Shown: positions 26,155 to 34,993, counted from the stretch's first letter. The stretch: DNA of 64,000 nucleotides from Albirhodobacter sp042466415 (GCF_042466415.1 NZ_JAXHCH010000002.1:1674001-1738000); one strand, 5' to 3'. Notes: generated from the letters alone by a model not told the origin. Program-made: numbers and translations.

Positions 26155-28107
26155 ATGTCCCAGTCTCCGATCACCCTTACCTTCCCCGATGGAAATGCGC
26201 GCGAATACCCTGCCGGGATAACCGCAATGGAAGTGGCCGAAGGGATTTCCAAATCTCTCGCGAAAAAAGCGATTTCGGCGCAAGTGAACGGTGCGCATTT
26301 TGATTTGCAGTGGCCGATCCGGGAAGATGCGCAGATCGCGATCAACACGATGGCGGAAGATGGCCCCGCGCTGGAATTGATCCGCCACGACCTCGCGCAT
26401 ATCATGGCGCGCGCGGTGCAAGAAATTTGGTCGGATGTGAAAGTTACGATCGGGCCGGTTCGGGACAACGGATGGTTCTATGATTTCGACCGCGAGGAGC
26501 CCTTCACGCCCGAAGACCTCGGGTTGATCGAGGCAAAGATGAAGCAAATCATCAATGCCCGCGAGCCGGTTAAGACCGAGACTTGGGACCGCGCGCGCGC
26601 AATTGCGCATTACGAGGCGGCGAACGAGCCTTACAAGGTTGAATTAATCGCGAAGATCCCCGAGGGGCAAGATTTGCGGATGTATTGGCATGGCGACTGG
26701 CAAGATCTCTGCCGTGGCCCGCATTTGCAGCACACGGGCCAAGTGCCTGCCGATGCGTTCAAGCTGATGAATGTCGCTGGCGCTTACTGGTTGGGTGACA
26801 GCTCCCGTCCGATGTTGCAGCGCATCTACGGTGTAGCGTTCAAAAACCGCGAAGATCTCAAAGCACATCTCACAATGCTTGAGGAGGCCGCCAAGCGCGA
26901 CCACCGCAAGCTGGGCCGCGAGATGGACCTGTTCCACATGCAAGAAGAGGCGCCGGGGCAGATTTTCTGGCATCCCAACGGCTGGAAAATCTACACCACC
27001 TTGCAAGATTACATGCGCCGCCAGCAGGACCGCGACGGCTATGTTGAGGTGAACACGCCGCAGGTTGTTTCACGCAAGCTGTGGGAGGCGTCGGGACACT
27101 GGGAAAACTACCAAGAGAACATGTTCATCGTTGAGGTGGACGAGGATCACGCGCGCGAAAAGACCGTGAACGCGTTGAAACCGATGAATTGCCCGTGCCA
27201 TGTGCAGGTGTTCAATGTCGGCCTCAAATCCTACCGCGATTTGCCGCTGCGGATGGCGGAATTTGGATCGTGCAACCGGTATGAGCCGTCGGGCGCGTTG
27301 CACGGGATCATGCGGGTGCGCGGGTTTACCCAAGATGACGCGCATATTTTCTGCACCGATGAGCAGATCGAGGCCGAGACCAAGAAGTTCATCGAATTTT
27401 TGGCGATGATCTATGCGGACCTCGGGTTTACCGGTTGGAAGATCAAGCTCTCCACCCGCCCCGAGAAACGGATCGGGTCGGATGAAAGCTGGGACCGCGT
27501 TGAGGCGGCCTTGGGCGATGCGTGCCGCGCGGCCGGATATGAGTTCGAGTTGCAAGAGGGCGAAGGCGCATTTTACGGACCGAAGTTGGAATTCGTTTTG
27601 ACGGATGCAATTGGCCGTGATTGGCAATGTGGTACGTTGCAGGTCGATCCAAACCTGCCCGAACGGCTGGACGCCAGCTACATTGGGCAAGACGGGTTGA
27701 AGCATCGCCCAGTCATGTTGCACCGTGCCGTTCTGGGCTCGTTCGAGCGGTTCATCGGAATCTTGATCGAATCTCATGCGGGCAAGCTTCCGTTCTGGCT
27801 GGCGCCGCGTCAGGTCGTGGTGGCCTCCATCGTGTCGGATGCGGACGGGTTCGTTGAGGAAGTCGTGGCTCGCCTGCGCGCGCAGGGCATTCGCGCCGAG
27901 GCAGATACTCGCAACGAGAAGATCAACTACAAAGTCCGCGAGCATTCGCTCGGGAAAGTTCCGGTCATCTTGGCGGTTGGCATGAAAGAAGTTGAGGATC
28001 GCTCGGTTTCTGTCCGGCGGTTGGGCGACACACGCACGCAAGTGATGACGCTGGATGCGCTGCTGCCGGAGCTCAAAATCGAGGCAACTCCGCCCGACCT
28101 GCGCTAA
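26155..28107 (+). CDS. thrS: Threonyl-tRNA synthetase
   Basis: The 650-aa class II enzyme starts at ATG 26155, with GAGGAGGACACC just before it. Domains in order: TGS (about 5-65, TFPDGNAREYPAGITAMEVAE), editing N2 (HDLAHIMARAVQEIW, WHGDWQDLCRGPHL, with the H-x3-H and C-x3-H metal site), catalytic core (MNCPCHVQVF with the Zn-binding Cys, RMAEFGSCNRYEPSGALHG, HRAVLGSFERFIGILIE), and anticodon domain from about 550 (LAPRQVVVASIV). Length is normal. It is followed by an intrinsic terminator. Confidence 0.98.
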   Translation: MSQSPITLTFPDGNAREYPAGITAMEVAEGISKSLAKKAISAQVNGAHFDLQWPIREDAQIAINTMAEDGPALELIRHDLAHIMARAVQEIWSDVKVTIGPVRDNGWFYDFDREEPFTPEDLGLIEAKMKQIINAREPVKTETWDRARAIAHYEAANEPYKVELIAKIPEGQDLRMYWHGDWQDLCRGPHLQHTGQVPADAFKLMNVAGAYWLGDSSRPMLQRIYGVAFKNREDLKAHLTMLEEAAKRDHRKLGREMDLFHMQEEAPGQIFWHPNGWKIYTTLQDYMRRQQDRDGYVEVNTPQVVSRKLWEASGHWENYQENMFIVEVDEDHAREKTVNALKPMNCPCHVQVFNVGLKSYRDLPLRMAEFGSCNRYEPSGALHGIMRVRGFTQDDAHIFCTDEQIEAETKKFIEFLAMIYADLGFTGWKIKLSTRPEKRIGSDESWDRVEAALGDACRAAGYEFELQEGEGAFYGPKLEFVLTDAIGRDWQCGTLQVDPNLPERLDASYIGQDGLKHRPVMLHRAVLGSFERFIGILIESHAGKLPFWLAPRQVVVASIVSDADGFVEEVVARLRAQGIRAEADTRNEKINYKVREHSLGKVPVILAVGMKEVEDRSVSVRRLGDTRTQVMTLDALLPELKIEATPPDLR

Positions 28108-28148
28108 GCTGTCGGGTCTGTGTGCAAAAGTCATTAAAACGTCATGAG

Positions 28149-28173
28149 TGGGGGCCATGTGCCCCCATTTTTC
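28149..28173 (+). terminator. Intrinsic terminator of thrS
   Basis: TGGGGGC, loop CATGT, GCCCCCA, then TTTTTC, about 40 bases after the thrS stop. Confidence 0.88.
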
Positions 28174-28327
28174 TTATTGATTTTTTTATCCGCTGAGGCA
28201 TCATTTCAGGAGCGTGACCGCAGACTTTCTACCGCCTCCCTTCTTGGGGCAGCCGGAAGACTTGAAAGACCTGGCTGCACGGCCCGATGGCAATATCGCC
28301 TCGGGAGACTTGAGAAGGAGAGACGGT
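28174..28327 (+). promoter_or_regulatory. 5' leader of the cold-shock gene
   Basis: About 150 bases separate the thrS terminator from cspA. Inside, GCAGCC (28249-28254) can pair with GGCTGC around 28271-28276, and a further GC-rich stem region precedes the AAGGAGAGACGG ribosome binding site. Long structured leaders are usual in cold-shock mRNAs and can act as temperature sensors; that role is inferred here. Confidence 0.4.
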
Positions 28328-28534
28328 ATGGCCACTGGCACCGTAAAATGGTTCAACGCCACCAAAGGTTTCGGCTTCATCGCACCTGATGATGGCGGCA
28401 AAGATATTTTCGTTCACATTTCCGCAGTCGAGCGCGCAGGCCTCACCGGTTTGAACGACAACCAAAAGATCAGCTACGATCTGCAAGCTGGCCGTGACGG
28501 CCGCGAATCCGCCGCGGATTTGAAGCTACTCTGA
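28328..28534 (+). CDS. cspA: Cold-shock protein of the CspA family
   Basis: A 68-aa OB-fold protein starting at ATG 28328 (MATGTVKWFNATKGFGFIAP), preceded by AAGGAGAGACGGT. RNP1 (KGFGFI) and RNP2 (DIFVHI) are both present, so it should bind single-stranded RNA or DNA as an RNA chaperone. The apparent upstream extension in the same frame is leader sequence. It is monocistronic with its own terminator. Whether it is cold-induced or growth-phase regulated cannot be told from the protein. Confidence 0.96.
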   Translation: MATGTVKWFNATKGFGFIAPDDGGKDIFVHISAVERAGLTGLNDNQKISYDLQAGRDGRESAADLKLL

Positions 28535-28555
28535 GCTTGATCAGTTTATAAATGC

Positions 28556-28584
28556 GAAACGGCCCCGCAGTGCGGGGCCGTTTT
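28556..28584 (+). terminator. Intrinsic terminator of cspA
   Basis: AAACGGCCCCGC, loop AGT, GCGGGGCCGTTTT, 22 bases after the stop. Confidence 0.92.
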
Positions 28585-28600
28585 CATAAGCCTTGAACGA

Positions 28601-28930
28601 TCAGCTTGCGGGCAGCTGCGTCGCCTGCGCGGCTTTATCCCACCCCAAGGTCAGCGCCTCGCCCTCAATAATCGGACGCTTGATCAATGTCGGATGAGCG
28701 GCCAGCAATTCCGCGAAAGGTTGCGCGCGCGTGGCCTCATCCAGCCCGCGCCAAGTCGTGGACGCGCGGTTGAGAAGCTTATCACCGAAGGTCGCATGGA
28801 ACCGCGCGATATCTTCCGGCGCGAGGGGATCGGCCCGCAAATCGCGGAAAGTGACGTCTTGCCCTGCTGCCTCAAGAGCTTTTCGTGCCTTCCGGCAGGT
28901 GTCGCATGTGGGGATACCATAGAGGATCAT
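28601..28930 (-). CDS. ArsC/Spx-family thioredoxin-fold protein
   Basis: The 109-aa product starts at ATG 28930 (MILYGIPTCDTCRKARKALE). It has the ArsC-family N-terminus with Cys9 and Cys12 in CDTC. HPTLIKRPIIEGEALTLGW is the usual C-terminal motif holding the conserved Arg. Members include arsenate reductase, YffB and Spx. The CxxC form is closer to YffB/Spx-like proteins than to classical plasmid ArsC, and no ars genes are nearby. A thiol-redox role is possible. Function not fixed. Confidence 0.85.
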   Translation of the reverse strand: MILYGIPTCDTCRKARKALEAAGQDVTFRDLRADPLAPEDIARFHATFGDKLLNRASTTWRGLDEATRAQPFAELLAAHPTLIKRPIIEGEALTLGWDKAAQATQLPAS

Positions 28931-29021
28931 CACGCAGTCCTTTTTCAACAGGTCGGGGATGTGGCCATCGGGCCGCTTATGGCCTTTGGTAGCCGCCCCG
29001 CCCCGTTTTGAAAAGTCGCGA

Positions 29022-29800
29022 TCAGAACTCTTGCTCGCCACCGTCCGCCTCACCGGCCGACCAATAGCCCGAGGCCGACATCCAGCCAAGCGGATGGCCA
29101 CGATCCAACAACTGCGCACGCAACCGCTTGACCACTGTCGCCTCAGCCGCAAGCCAGACATAGGTTCCTTCTGGCAAAATGATCTGCGCGAGACGGTCCG
29201 ACAGGGCCTGCGCGTCCAAAGGGTCGGCACGATGCACCCAAAGCGCCACGTGCTCGGCATCGGTCGCGAGGGTTTGCTCATCGCGCTTGGACTGAACCGC
29301 GACAAGGCTTGTGACACGGCTGCCTGCGGGCAGTTCCTCGATCCGGCGCGCAATGGAGGGGAGCGCACTCTCGTCCCCGATCAGCAGCCAGTTTCGAATC
29401 TCACCGGTGATGACCTTCGAGCCACGCGGCCCGGCGATACGCGCCTCATCACCCACCTGCGCCGCCTTCGCCCATAATGTGGCGGCGCCTTCGTCGTGGA
29501 TCGCGAAATCCACTGTCAGCGTCTGGGCGTCGGCATCATAGAACCGCGGAGTGTAGTCGCGCATCGCGTCCTCCCCCCCGCATCCGGAACGATGATTTTA
29601 AGGTGATCGGAAGGCGAGAGCGATACAAACCCCTCCAGTTCCGGCCCCATCAATGTCAGGCGCAACATATTGGGGGTGATCATCTCGCGCTTGGCGACCG
29701 TCAAACTCCGGCGGCGAAGTTCATGGCGCACCCGCTCCACGCGCGGTGCTTGTTGTGCGTCCGCGGCGGCTTGCGCGGCTGTCTCGGTGGTGTGTGTCAT
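29022..29800 (-). pseudogene. Siderophore-interacting protein (ViuB/SIP), frameshifted at a G7 run
   Basis: Two consecutive frames make one FAD-binding ferric-siderophore reductase. The first (from ATG 29800, preceded by AGGATGAGACG) has VERVRHELRRRSLTV, ITPNMLRLTLMGPEL and SPSDHLKIIVPDAGG. The second has MRDYTPRFYDADAQTLTVDF, HDEGAATLWAKAAQVGDE and RNWLLIGDESALPSIARRIE. They are out of phase at 29573-29579, a run of seven C on the plus strand. One additional base there restores the usual AGGEDAMRDYTPR join. This may be a real inactivation, slippage-based on/off switching or a sequencing error. The family takes electrons from NAD(P)H to release iron from ferric siderophores, matching the adjacent biosynthetic genes. 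Confidence 0.85.
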
Positions 29801-30198
29801 CGTCTCATCCTTGTCTTACGCATCTGACGCCCAATCGTCAGAGAAGCTGAACCGTGCTCTGCGCTGAATATTTGTTGACGAAAATAGTCAGAACAAATGC
29901 CGTGGCAAGAGGTGCGCCGCAATCCTGAGTTTTTTACTTTACTATTATATGCCAGCGTGACATTTTCCCCGCAGGCAGCACGGCGGATCGACCGCCCCGA
30001 TATCATGCGCGCGCGTCCTCCACGCCCCATGATCCGGTCGCAACCGCGCGACGACCCCCCGTTCCCCTCCCGAAGGGCGTCTTGTTGCGCTGCTGATTGC
30101 GCCTGTTCTCCCGCGGGCCGCGATCCTGCCCACCCCCGTGCCAGCCAACGCCAGCATCCCAATTTCCAAGCGTCCCGACCTTAGGCGCATATTTGCGG
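29801..30198. promoter_or_regulatory. Divergent control region of the siderophore island with two palindromes
   Basis: This 398-base gap separates the SIP gene from the isochorismate synthase. Palindrome 1 is TCTGACG-N6-CGTCAGA at 29823-29842. Palindrome 2 is TGA-N9-TCA at 29876-29890 within TTGTTGACG..AGTCAGAACAA. The second fits the TGA-N9-TCA spacing described for RirA-type iron boxes. Both share TGACG half-sites. From 29891 to 30198 the sequence is GC-rich and shows no convincing gene. Confidence 0.5.
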
Positions 30199-31509
30199 AT
30201 GACCCGAATGAATATCTCCCTCGCCTCCCCTCACGCCGCGGCGCGCAACCAATCCCAACAACGCCCCTTTGCTTTCCACGGGCCGGAAGGCAGCTGCATC
30301 GCGCAAGGGCCGACCACCGCCGTTCGGCGCGGCACCCGCGAGACATTGGAAAGCCGCATCAATGAGGCATTTGCCACGCTCCCCGACCCCCGCCGCGTCT
30401 CCGCGCAGGGCCGCCCATCGCGCGGGGTGATCGGCGGCGCTCTGCCCTTCGATATCGACGCACAGGATTGCCTTTGGCTGGCCCCCCAAAGCATCGCCCT
30501 GCCGCCGAACCAAGACAGCCCGTGGCCAGCCCCTCCGGCAAAAAACACGGCGACCCCAATCAATCGCACCGCGCCCGCGCATGTAGCCCCCGAACCCCCT
30601 GCGCGCGACTATGCCCGTGCGGTGGAGCAAACTCTGGAGATCATGCGCGCACAGGCCGATTTGCCAGACGGGTTGCGCAAAATCGTTCTGGCTCGCAGCT
30701 TGCAAATCTCCGCCACGACACTCTTCGACAGGTCCGTCGTGCTCGCTCGTCTTGCCTCTGATCCGGCGGCGACGGCGTTCGAGACCCGCCTGCCCGATGC
30801 CCAAACCGACCTTCTCGGCGATCTGCGCGCAGGCACCCTACGCGATCCACGTTTCTTGATTGGCGGAACGCCGGAGTTGTTGATCCAAAAGACGGGGCAC
30901 GCGATCTTTTCCCACCCCCTTGCCGGATCGGCGCGCCGCGACGATGATCCGGCCCGTGATCAAGCCAATGCGGTGGCGCTGCTGGCTTCTGAGAAGGATC
31001 GACGCGAACACGGGCTGGTCGTCGAATATATTCTCGACACGCTCGCACCTGAATGTCTTTCGTTGCGCTGCCCGCAGGGTATCGCCATTACCCGAACGCG
31101 CAGCATGTGGCATCTGGGCACGCGCATTGAGGGCGTGTTGCGCGATCCAGACCAACCAGCAGTCCTCCTTGCTGCGAAACTGCACCCCACACCCGCCGTT
31201 TGCGGCACGCCGCATGACCGCGCCGCCGCCCTCATCCACACCTTGGAGCCAAACGACCGCGGCTTTTACGCAGGCACCGTCGGCTGGACGGATCGTTCGG
31301 GGGATGGCGCATGGTATGTCGCGATCCGCAGCGCCGAGATCTGCGGAGCGCAGGCGCGTCTCTATGCTGGTGCTGGCATCGTCGCGGGCTCCGACCCGAT
31401 GGCCGAGGCCGTCGAGACCGGCGCAAAATTCGGCGCGATGCTCGCCGCTCTCGATCTGCCGCTCACCACTGGGATGATCGGCCTTCCCTTTACCAACCTC
31501 AAGGATTGA
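30199..31509 (+). CDS. entC: Isochorismate synthase
   Basis: A chorismate-binding enzyme of about 436 aa. The start at ATG 30199 (or 30208) is preferred; ribosome binding sites are weak. The C-terminal MST domain is clear: GGTPELLIQK, HPLAGSARR, REHGLVVEYILDTL, RSMWHLGTRIEG, LHPTPAVCGTP, DRGFYAGTVGW and VAIRSAEI. These are shared with EntC, DhbC and MenF. It converts chorismate to isochorismate. Its position next to isochorismatase (2 bases away) and an EntA homologue makes 2,3-dihydroxybenzoate the product rather than menaquinone or salicylate. First gene of the plus-strand trio. Confidence 0.93.
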   Translation: MTRMNISLASPHAAARNQSQQRPFAFHGPEGSCIAQGPTTAVRRGTRETLESRINEAFATLPDPRRVSAQGRPSRGVIGGALPFDIDAQDCLWLAPQSIALPPNQDSPWPAPPAKNTATPINRTAPAHVAPEPPARDYARAVEQTLEIMRAQADLPDGLRKIVLARSLQISATTLFDRSVVLARLASDPAATAFETRLPDAQTDLLGDLRAGTLRDPRFLIGGTPELLIQKTGHAIFSHPLAGSARRDDDPARDQANAVALLASEKDRREHGLVVEYILDTLAPECLSLRCPQGIAITRTRSMWHLGTRIEGVLRDPDQPAVLLAAKLHPTPAVCGTPHDRAAALIHTLEPNDRGFYAGTVGWTDRSGDGAWYVAIRSAEICGAQARLYAGAGIVAGSDPMAEAVETGAKFGAMLAALDLPLTTGMIGLPFTNLKD

Positions 31510-31511
31510 CG

Positions 31512-32192
31512 ATGGCACTTCCCACGATCCCCGCCTACACGCTCCCCGACGCCGAGGCCCTGCCCAATACGCGCGCGCCGTGGCAACCCGATGCCGCACG
31601 CTGCGCGCTTTTGGTGCACGACATGCAGCGCTATTTCTGCGCGCCTTACCCCGTCGACCTGTCGCCGCTGCCGGCCGTGATCGCCCATATCTCCGCTTTG
31701 GTCATCGCGGCGCGCGCAGCCAGTATTCCTGTGTTCTACACTGCGCAAAAGGGCAATCAATTGCGCGCAGACCGCGGCTTGCAGGCCGATCTATGGGGCC
31801 CCGGCATGCATGCGACCCCTGAGCACGAGGAGATCCTCCCCGCGCTCGCCCCCGCGCCGCAGGACATTGTTCTGGTCAAGCACCGCTACAGCGCGTTTCA
31901 GCGTTCCAACCTCGAAACGCTGATGCGCGCGCGCGGCCGCGACCAACTTCTCATCACCGGGGTTTACGCCCATATCGGGTGCCTTGCGACCGCCGCCGAG
32001 GCCTTCCAGCGCGATATTCAACCCTTCGCCGTCGCAGATGCGCAGGCCGATTTCAGCCGCGAGAAACATGATATGGCGATGCGTTGGGTCGGCGATTGCG
32101 CAGGCGGCGTGATCGGAACGCAGCACGCGCTGGATATGATGCGCAGGGCCGCGCCGGATATGACCGCGCAGGGAGACGCCGGATGCAGCTGA
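31512..32192 (+). CDS. entB: Isochorismatase without carrier domain
   Basis: A 226-aa cysteine hydrolase-fold enzyme starting at ATG 31512, two bases after the isochorismate synthase stop. It has CALLVHDMQRYF with Asp37, VLVKHRYSAFQRSNL with Lys123 and ITGVYAHIGCLATAAEAF, as in EntB and PhzD. It hydrolyses isochorismate to 2,3-dihydro-2,3-dihydroxybenzoate and pyruvate. EntB, DhbB and VibB carry an aryl carrier domain at the C-terminus; here the protein ends after the hydrolase fold, and the carrier is a separate gene at 33014-33313. Its last 10 bases overlap the next gene. Confidence 0.95.
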   Translation: MALPTIPAYTLPDAEALPNTRAPWQPDAARCALLVHDMQRYFCAPYPVDLSPLPAVIAHISALVIAARAASIPVFYTAQKGNQLRADRGLQADLWGPGMHATPEHEEILPALAPAPQDIVLVKHRYSAFQRSNLETLMRARGRDQLLITGVYAHIGCLATAAEAFQRDIQPFAVADAQADFSREKHDMAMRWVGDCAGGVIGTQHALDMMRRAAPDMTAQGDAGCS

Positions 32193-32968
32193 CGGGATTT
32201 TTCGGGCGACATGTGTTTGTAACGGGGGCGGCGGGTGGTATCGGGCAGGCCATCGTTGCCGAGCTATGCGCCGCGGGGGCGCGCGTGACGGCCACCGACA
32301 CCCCCGCGGCCATTGCAGCCGCACAAAATACGGGCGCGATCCCGCGCAACGACGCAACCGTCTGGCGCGCGCTTGATCTATGCGACGGGGAGGCGGTCAC
32401 ACGGTGCGTCGCGCAAGCCTGCGCGGACCTTGGCGCGATCACCCTCGGCGCCCATGCAGCGGGCGTTCTCTCACTTACACCCGTCGCGAAGATGACCGAG
32501 GCGGATTGGGCGCGCGTGATGGATGTAAACGCGGGCGGCACCTTCCGCATCGGCAAAGCCCTCGGCGAAACCATCGCGCAAGCGGGTGGCGGGGCGCTGG
32601 TTGTTGTCAGCTCGAACGCCGCTGCGATTCCACGGATGAATATGGCCGCCTACGCCGCATCTAAAGCCGCCGCGACGATGTTCACGCGCTGTCTCGGGCT
32701 CGAATTGGCGCCGCGCAATGTGCGGTGTAATATCGTGGCGCCGGGCTCGACAATGACCCCGATGCAGACCGGCATGTGGGCGGATGGCACGGGCGGCGCG
32801 GCCGTAATTCAGGGCGACCTCGCGCAGCATCGCACCGGCATCCCTTTGGGCAAGATTGCGACTCCCACCGAGGTTGCGCAAGCCTGCCTGTTCCTTTTGT
32901 CCGACCAGGCCAGCCATATCACCATGGCCGATCTGTTTGTTGATGGCGGCGCCACCCTACGCGGCTAG
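32183..32968 (+). CDS. entA: 2,3-dihydro-2,3-dihydroxybenzoate dehydrogenase
   Basis: A 261-aa short-chain dehydrogenase. It has the Rossmann motif TGAAGGIG at the N-terminus, the SSNAA Ser region, the catalytic YAASKAAA, and NIVAPGSTMTPMQTGMW as in EntA/DhbA. It oxidises the dihydrodiol to 2,3-dihydroxybenzoate (DHB) with NAD. The start at ATG 32183 lies inside the end of the isochorismatase gene, with GGGAGACGCC before it, so translation is probably coupled. Last gene of the plus-strand DHB operon; it ends 45 bases before the converging carrier-protein gene. Confidence 0.95.
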   Translation: MQLTGFFGRHVFVTGAAGGIGQAIVAELCAAGARVTATDTPAAIAAAQNTGAIPRNDATVWRALDLCDGEAVTRCVAQACADLGAITLGAHAAGVLSLTPVAKMTEADWARVMDVNAGGTFRIGKALGETIAQAGGGALVVVSSNAAAIPRMNMAAYAASKAAATMFTRCLGLELAPRNVRCNIVAPGSTMTPMQTGMWADGTGGAAVIQGDLAQHRTGIPLGKIATPTEVAQACLFLLSDQASHITMADLFVDGGATLRG

Positions 32969-33013
32969 GCCTTTTGTGCTGCGCGCCGGAGGCCCCGGCG
33001 CGCAGCCCCCCTC

Positions 33014-33313
33014 TCAACCTGCGCGATGTGCCTCGATCAAAGTCCACCAATTTGTGAGGCTGGGCGCCGCAGCGAGCGCCTCGAACGGCACCTCGATTCC
33101 GTAGGTTTTCAGCTCGGCCGCAAATCGCATCACCGCGATGGAATCCAAACCGTAAAAGATGAGGCTTTCATCAGGGTCGATCTCCTCCTCCGCGTCCTCG
33201 ATCATGCCGCGCACCTGAGCGGCAAGCCAGGCCCGATCAAGATGTGCGTTCGCAAGATGATCGTCGGCGATCGCCTCGCCAGTGAATTCCGTGGTCGTCA
33301 GATGCTGTGTCAT
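33014..33313 (-). CDS. Stand-alone aryl carrier protein
   Basis: A 99-aa carrier protein starting at ATG 33313 (MTQHLTTTEF), with GGAGAGACAC before it. The phosphopantetheine site is Ser58 in FYGLDSIAVM, and the flanks (AQVRGMIEDAEEEIDPDESLI, FEALAAAPSLTNWW) are those of the aryl carrier domain normally fused to isochorismatase in EntB or VibB. It should accept DHB from the ligase encoded just upstream (48 bases) and hand it to the condensation protein. A phosphopantetheinyl transferase is not in the window. Confidence 0.92.
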   Translation of the reverse strand: MTQHLTTTEFTGEAIADDHLANAHLDRAWLAAQVRGMIEDAEEEIDPDESLIFYGLDSIAVMRFAAELKTYGIEVPFEALAAAPSLTNWWTLIEAHRAG

Positions 33314-33361
33314 GTGTCTCTCCGTCTCAATGCGCGCGGCCATAAAAGCCTCCGCCGAAAT

Positions 33362-34993
33362 TCAAATATCCGACGCCTCGCGCGCGAATTGCGCGCGCAA
33401 GACCTTCTTGTCGATCTTCCCTACGGCCGTCAGCGGCATCTGATCAACGAAGCGAATCCGGTCGGGCACCTTGAACTCCGCGATGCCCGCACCAATCAGA
33501 TATCGCCTCAAACTCACGCCGGTCGGGCGCGCCTGTCCCCCTGTGCGAAGCGCAACAAAAGCGCAGGATTTCTCGCCCAATGTCTCATCCGCAATCCCGA
33601 CCAACGCCGCTTGGGCAATCGCGTCATGGCGTAAAAGGAGGTTCTCAATCTCCTCCGCGGCGATCTTCTCGCCACCGCGATTGATCTGGTCTTTGACCCG
33701 CCCGACAACACGCAGATAGCCTTGGGGAGAGCGTTCGACGAGATCGCCCGTTTTGTAAAATCCATCTGGGTCGAATGCTTGCGCGTTTTGATCAGGACTT
33801 TTGTAATACCCGCGCAAAGTATACGGGCCGCGCGTCGCCAATTCGCCCGCCCCCCCGCAGGCAACTTCGCGCCCGTCCTCATCGAGAATGCGTAGCTCGT
33901 CATCGGGCGAAATCGGACGCCCTTGCGTGGAGAAAATCATCTCCTCACAGTCATCGAGGCGGGTGTAGTTCACCAGCCCCTCCGCCATCCCGAAGACCTG
34001 TTGCAGCCTGCAGCCCAGCTCCACCGGTACCCGCCGCGCGGTCGCGGCCGCGAAGTTCGCGCCCCCCACCTGCAACACGTCCAAGCTCGCAATCTTGCCG
34101 CGCGCCTGCGGATCGGCGACTGCCTCCAACCAAAGCGACACCGCAGGCGGCACCAGTGAGGCCATCGTCACGCCATGCGCCGCGATCAGATCAAAACACT
34201 GCGCGGGATCGGGCGACCCCGCCAGAACAACGCTCCCACCCGCGTGAAACACCCCCAAAGCGCCGGGAGAACTCATCATAAAATTATGTGCCAGAGGTAA
34301 CGCACACAGCAGACGCGTCGCCTGCGTCACACCGCAAATCTCGGCGCTGGCGCGCAGGCTGTAATCGTAATCATTATGCGTGCGTGGGATCAGTTTTGGC
34401 GTGCCGGTGCTCCCCCCCGAAAGCTGGAAGAATGCAACCTGCTCCGCATCGGAGGGGTCCGCAACATTAGGCGCAATCGCAGTCGAGAAAGCCCCCTCCA
34501 GCGAGATCACAGGGTCATCGCCCCCCAAGATCAACACCGTCTTCAAGCCGGAATGCGCCGCTTGCAACGCGTCCGCGAAGGCGCGATCCGCAAAAGCCGA
34601 ATGCGCGCGCGCCCCGATCAAAAGCGCGGGCTCAAGCTGCTGCGCATAGGCGCGCAGTTCGGCGGTTTTGTGATGAAACAAGGCGTTGACGGGCGCGATA
34701 CCAATTTTGAGCAAGGCAAAAAACACGAGATAGAATTCGGCAACATTCGGGAGCTGCACAAGCGCGGTATCGCCCTTCACCAAACCGCGCCCGCGCAGAT
34801 AGGAGGCCAAAGCGTCCGACATCCGGTCCATCTGCGCATAGCTGAAAACCCTGCTGCCGCAAAAGATCGCAGGCGCGTCAGGTCGCTGACGGACCTGATC
34901 CGACAAGCACCGCGTGAGGGGTTCGTCGATCCAATATCCACGCGCGCGATACAGCGCGGCAAGGTCGTCAGGCCAAGGCGTAAACTCGATCAT
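33362..34993 (-). CDS. entE: 2,3-dihydroxybenzoate-AMP ligase
   Basis: A 543-aa stand-alone adenylation enzyme. It starts MIEFTPWPDDLAALYRARGY as EntE/DhbE/VibE do. It has VQLPNVAEFYLVFFALLKIG, the P-loop-like GGSTGTPKLIPRTHNDYDY, FGMAEGLVNYTRLDD, YKTGDLVERSPQGYLRVVGR and the catalytic Lys in PLTAVGKIDKKVLR. It activates DHB with ATP and loads it onto the carrier protein encoded directly downstream. The 116 bases to the divergent condensation gene contain a good promoter-like pair and a palindrome. Confidence 0.96.
   Translation of the reverse strand: MIEFTPWPDDLAALYRARGYWIDEPLTRCLSDQVRQRPDAPAIFCGSRVFSYAQMDRMSDALASYLRGRGLVKGDTALVQLPNVAEFYLVFFALLKIGIAPVNALFHHKTAELRAYAQQLEPALLIGARAHSAFADRAFADALQAAHSGLKTVLILGGDDPVISLEGAFSTAIAPNVADPSDAEQVAFFQLSGGSTGTPKLIPRTHNDYDYSLRASAEICGVTQATRLLCALPLAHNFMMSSPGALGVFHAGGSVVLAGSPDPAQCFDLIAAHGVTMASLVPPAVSLWLEAVADPQARGKIASLDVLQVGGANFAAATARRVPVELGCRLQQVFGMAEGLVNYTRLDDCEEMIFSTQGRPISPDDELRILDEDGREVACGGAGELATRGPYTLRGYYKSPDQNAQAFDPDGFYKTGDLVERSPQGYLRVVGRVKDQINRGGEKIAAEEIENLLLRHDAIAQAALVGIADETLGEKSCAFVALRTGGQARPTGVSLRRYLIGAGIAEFKVPDRIRFVDQMPLTAVGKIDKKVLRAQFAREASDI

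Noticed and set aside
29022..29564. Second half of SIP as an independent gene starting MRDYTPR
   Set aside because: MRDYTPR is an internal motif of the FAD-binding fold and lacks its own start context; a frameshift explains both halves.
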